A program made the position numbers and the translations under genes. DNA of 64,000 nucleotides. It comes from Mercurialis annua. Taxonomy: Eukaryota > Streptophyta > Magnoliopsida > Malpighiales > Euphorbiaceae. The number at the start of each line of letters is the position of its first letter. Positions within the stretch are counted from its first letter, which is position 1. Shown piece by piece: positions 63,755-64,000 of this stretch. The notes under the pieces were generated by a model that did not search any database, was not told the origin of the DNA, and saw nothing but the letters and a program-made list of their open reading frames with translations. The stretch is taken from positions 25,804,201 through 25,868,200 of the forward strand of contig NC_065571.1 in the NCBI RefSeq assembly GCF_937616625.2, in the 5' to 3' direction.

Positions 63755-64000
63755 AAATTCCTAAAAATGTGAAACGCTTGGATTTGTTTCGGAACGTTTG
63801 TAAATGTTTGGCTTAGATTTCTAAAAAGGTGAAACGCTTGGATTTGTTTCGTAATGTTTGTAAACGTTTGGCTTAAATTTCTAAAAAGGTGAAACGCTTG
63901 GGTTTGTTTCGTAACGTTTGTAAACGTTTGGTTTATATTGCTAAAAAGGCGGAATGCTTGGATTTGTTTTCGTAACGTTTGTAAACGTTTAAATCTAAAA
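63755..64000 (+). repeat. Family B continuing off the right end
   Basis: The sequence matches 33997-34242 at a shift of 29,758 bp, up to CGTTTAAATCTAAAA at the last base. The array is therefore still in progress at the window edge. Confidence 0.85.

Larger units (their letters stand above)
1..64000 (+). repeat. 60-bp satellite array filling the window
   Basis: The same 60-bp unit recurs from the first to the last base and keeps its register over long runs. Position 10311-10370 is a consensus copy except for its last base (G for T). The unit has 21 G+C (14 G and 7 C on the + strand), five CpG and no CHG site. Most changes are single substitutions, with occasional 1-2 bp indels and losses of whole 10-bp blocks. 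No unique sequence of even one monomer length was found between copies. I do not recognise the family. A nuclear heterochromatic satellite is the inference; centromeric function cannot be shown from sequence alone. Confidence 0.97.

Noticed and set aside
1..64000. Telomeric or interstitial telomere repeat
   Set aside because: No runs of TTTAGGG, TTAGGG or related short telomere units were seen.
1..64000. Identity with the Vicia faba FokI satellite (about 59 bp, similar length)
   Set aside because: That family is defined by a FokI site (GGATG) in its units. The monomer here has GGATTTG and GGATG is essentially absent, so length alone is not support; a database comparison is needed.

Overview
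The whole 64-kb window is one tandem satellite array. I found no protein-coding gene, RNA gene, transposon or other non-repeat DNA on either strand. The unit is a 60-bp monomer, present about 1,050 times (64,000/60, allowing for short units). A copy that matches the consensus except for its last base lies at 10311-10370. The monomer divides into six 10-bp blocks (d1-d6 below). Three of these end in AACGTTTG, so the 60-mer seems to have grown from a roughly 10-bp ancestor. An uninterrupted 35% GC satellite with nested higher-order repeats (HORs) points to eukaryotic heterochromatin, such as a centromeric, pericentromeric, knob or subtelomeric block. The species cannot be read from the sequence. 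CpG-directed decay indicates a genome with CpG methylation, which fits a plant or another methylating eukaryote.

Decamer names used throughout: d1 is GAAACGTTTG; d2 is GATTTGTTTC; d3 is GTAACGTTTG; d4 is TAAACGTTTG; d5 is GCTTAAATCG; d6 is CTAAAAAGGT. The array points the same way (this order on the + strand) everywhere except a 1.4-kb inverted segment at about 55.03-56.43 kb.

Layout: family A, HOR about 2.35-2.65 kb, covers 1-20.28 kb. Family B, HOR about 1.93 kb with longer composites, covers 20.28-27.77 kb. A near-perfect triplication of a 918-bp block covers 27.77-30.52 kb. After a short link, an island of family A covers about 30.93-33.18 kb. A second family-B block at about 33.18-42.19 kb is largely a duplicate of 20.28-28.27 kb, about 13.2-13.9 kb away. 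Family D, HOR about 3.45-3.5 kb with one 4.19-kb unit, covers 42.19-55.02 kb. The inverted segment follows, then about 220 bp of D. Family E, HOR about 3.02 kb, covers 56.65-61.57 kb. Two tandem copies (1,092-bp step) of an A/B junction first seen at 32.9-34.2 kb run off the right end.

There are no genes to interact. What the window records is satellite turnover: unequal exchange in exact decamer or monomer steps, segmental duplication, a conversion-like patch, recombinant junctions and one orientation switch. Many open frames exist because 60 is divisible by 3 and one minus-strand frame of the monomer has no stop. They are repeat artefacts, and many of their apparent start codons come from CpG decay. 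All comparisons were made by eye, so boundaries are generally good to about 10-30 bp and identities are not measured.
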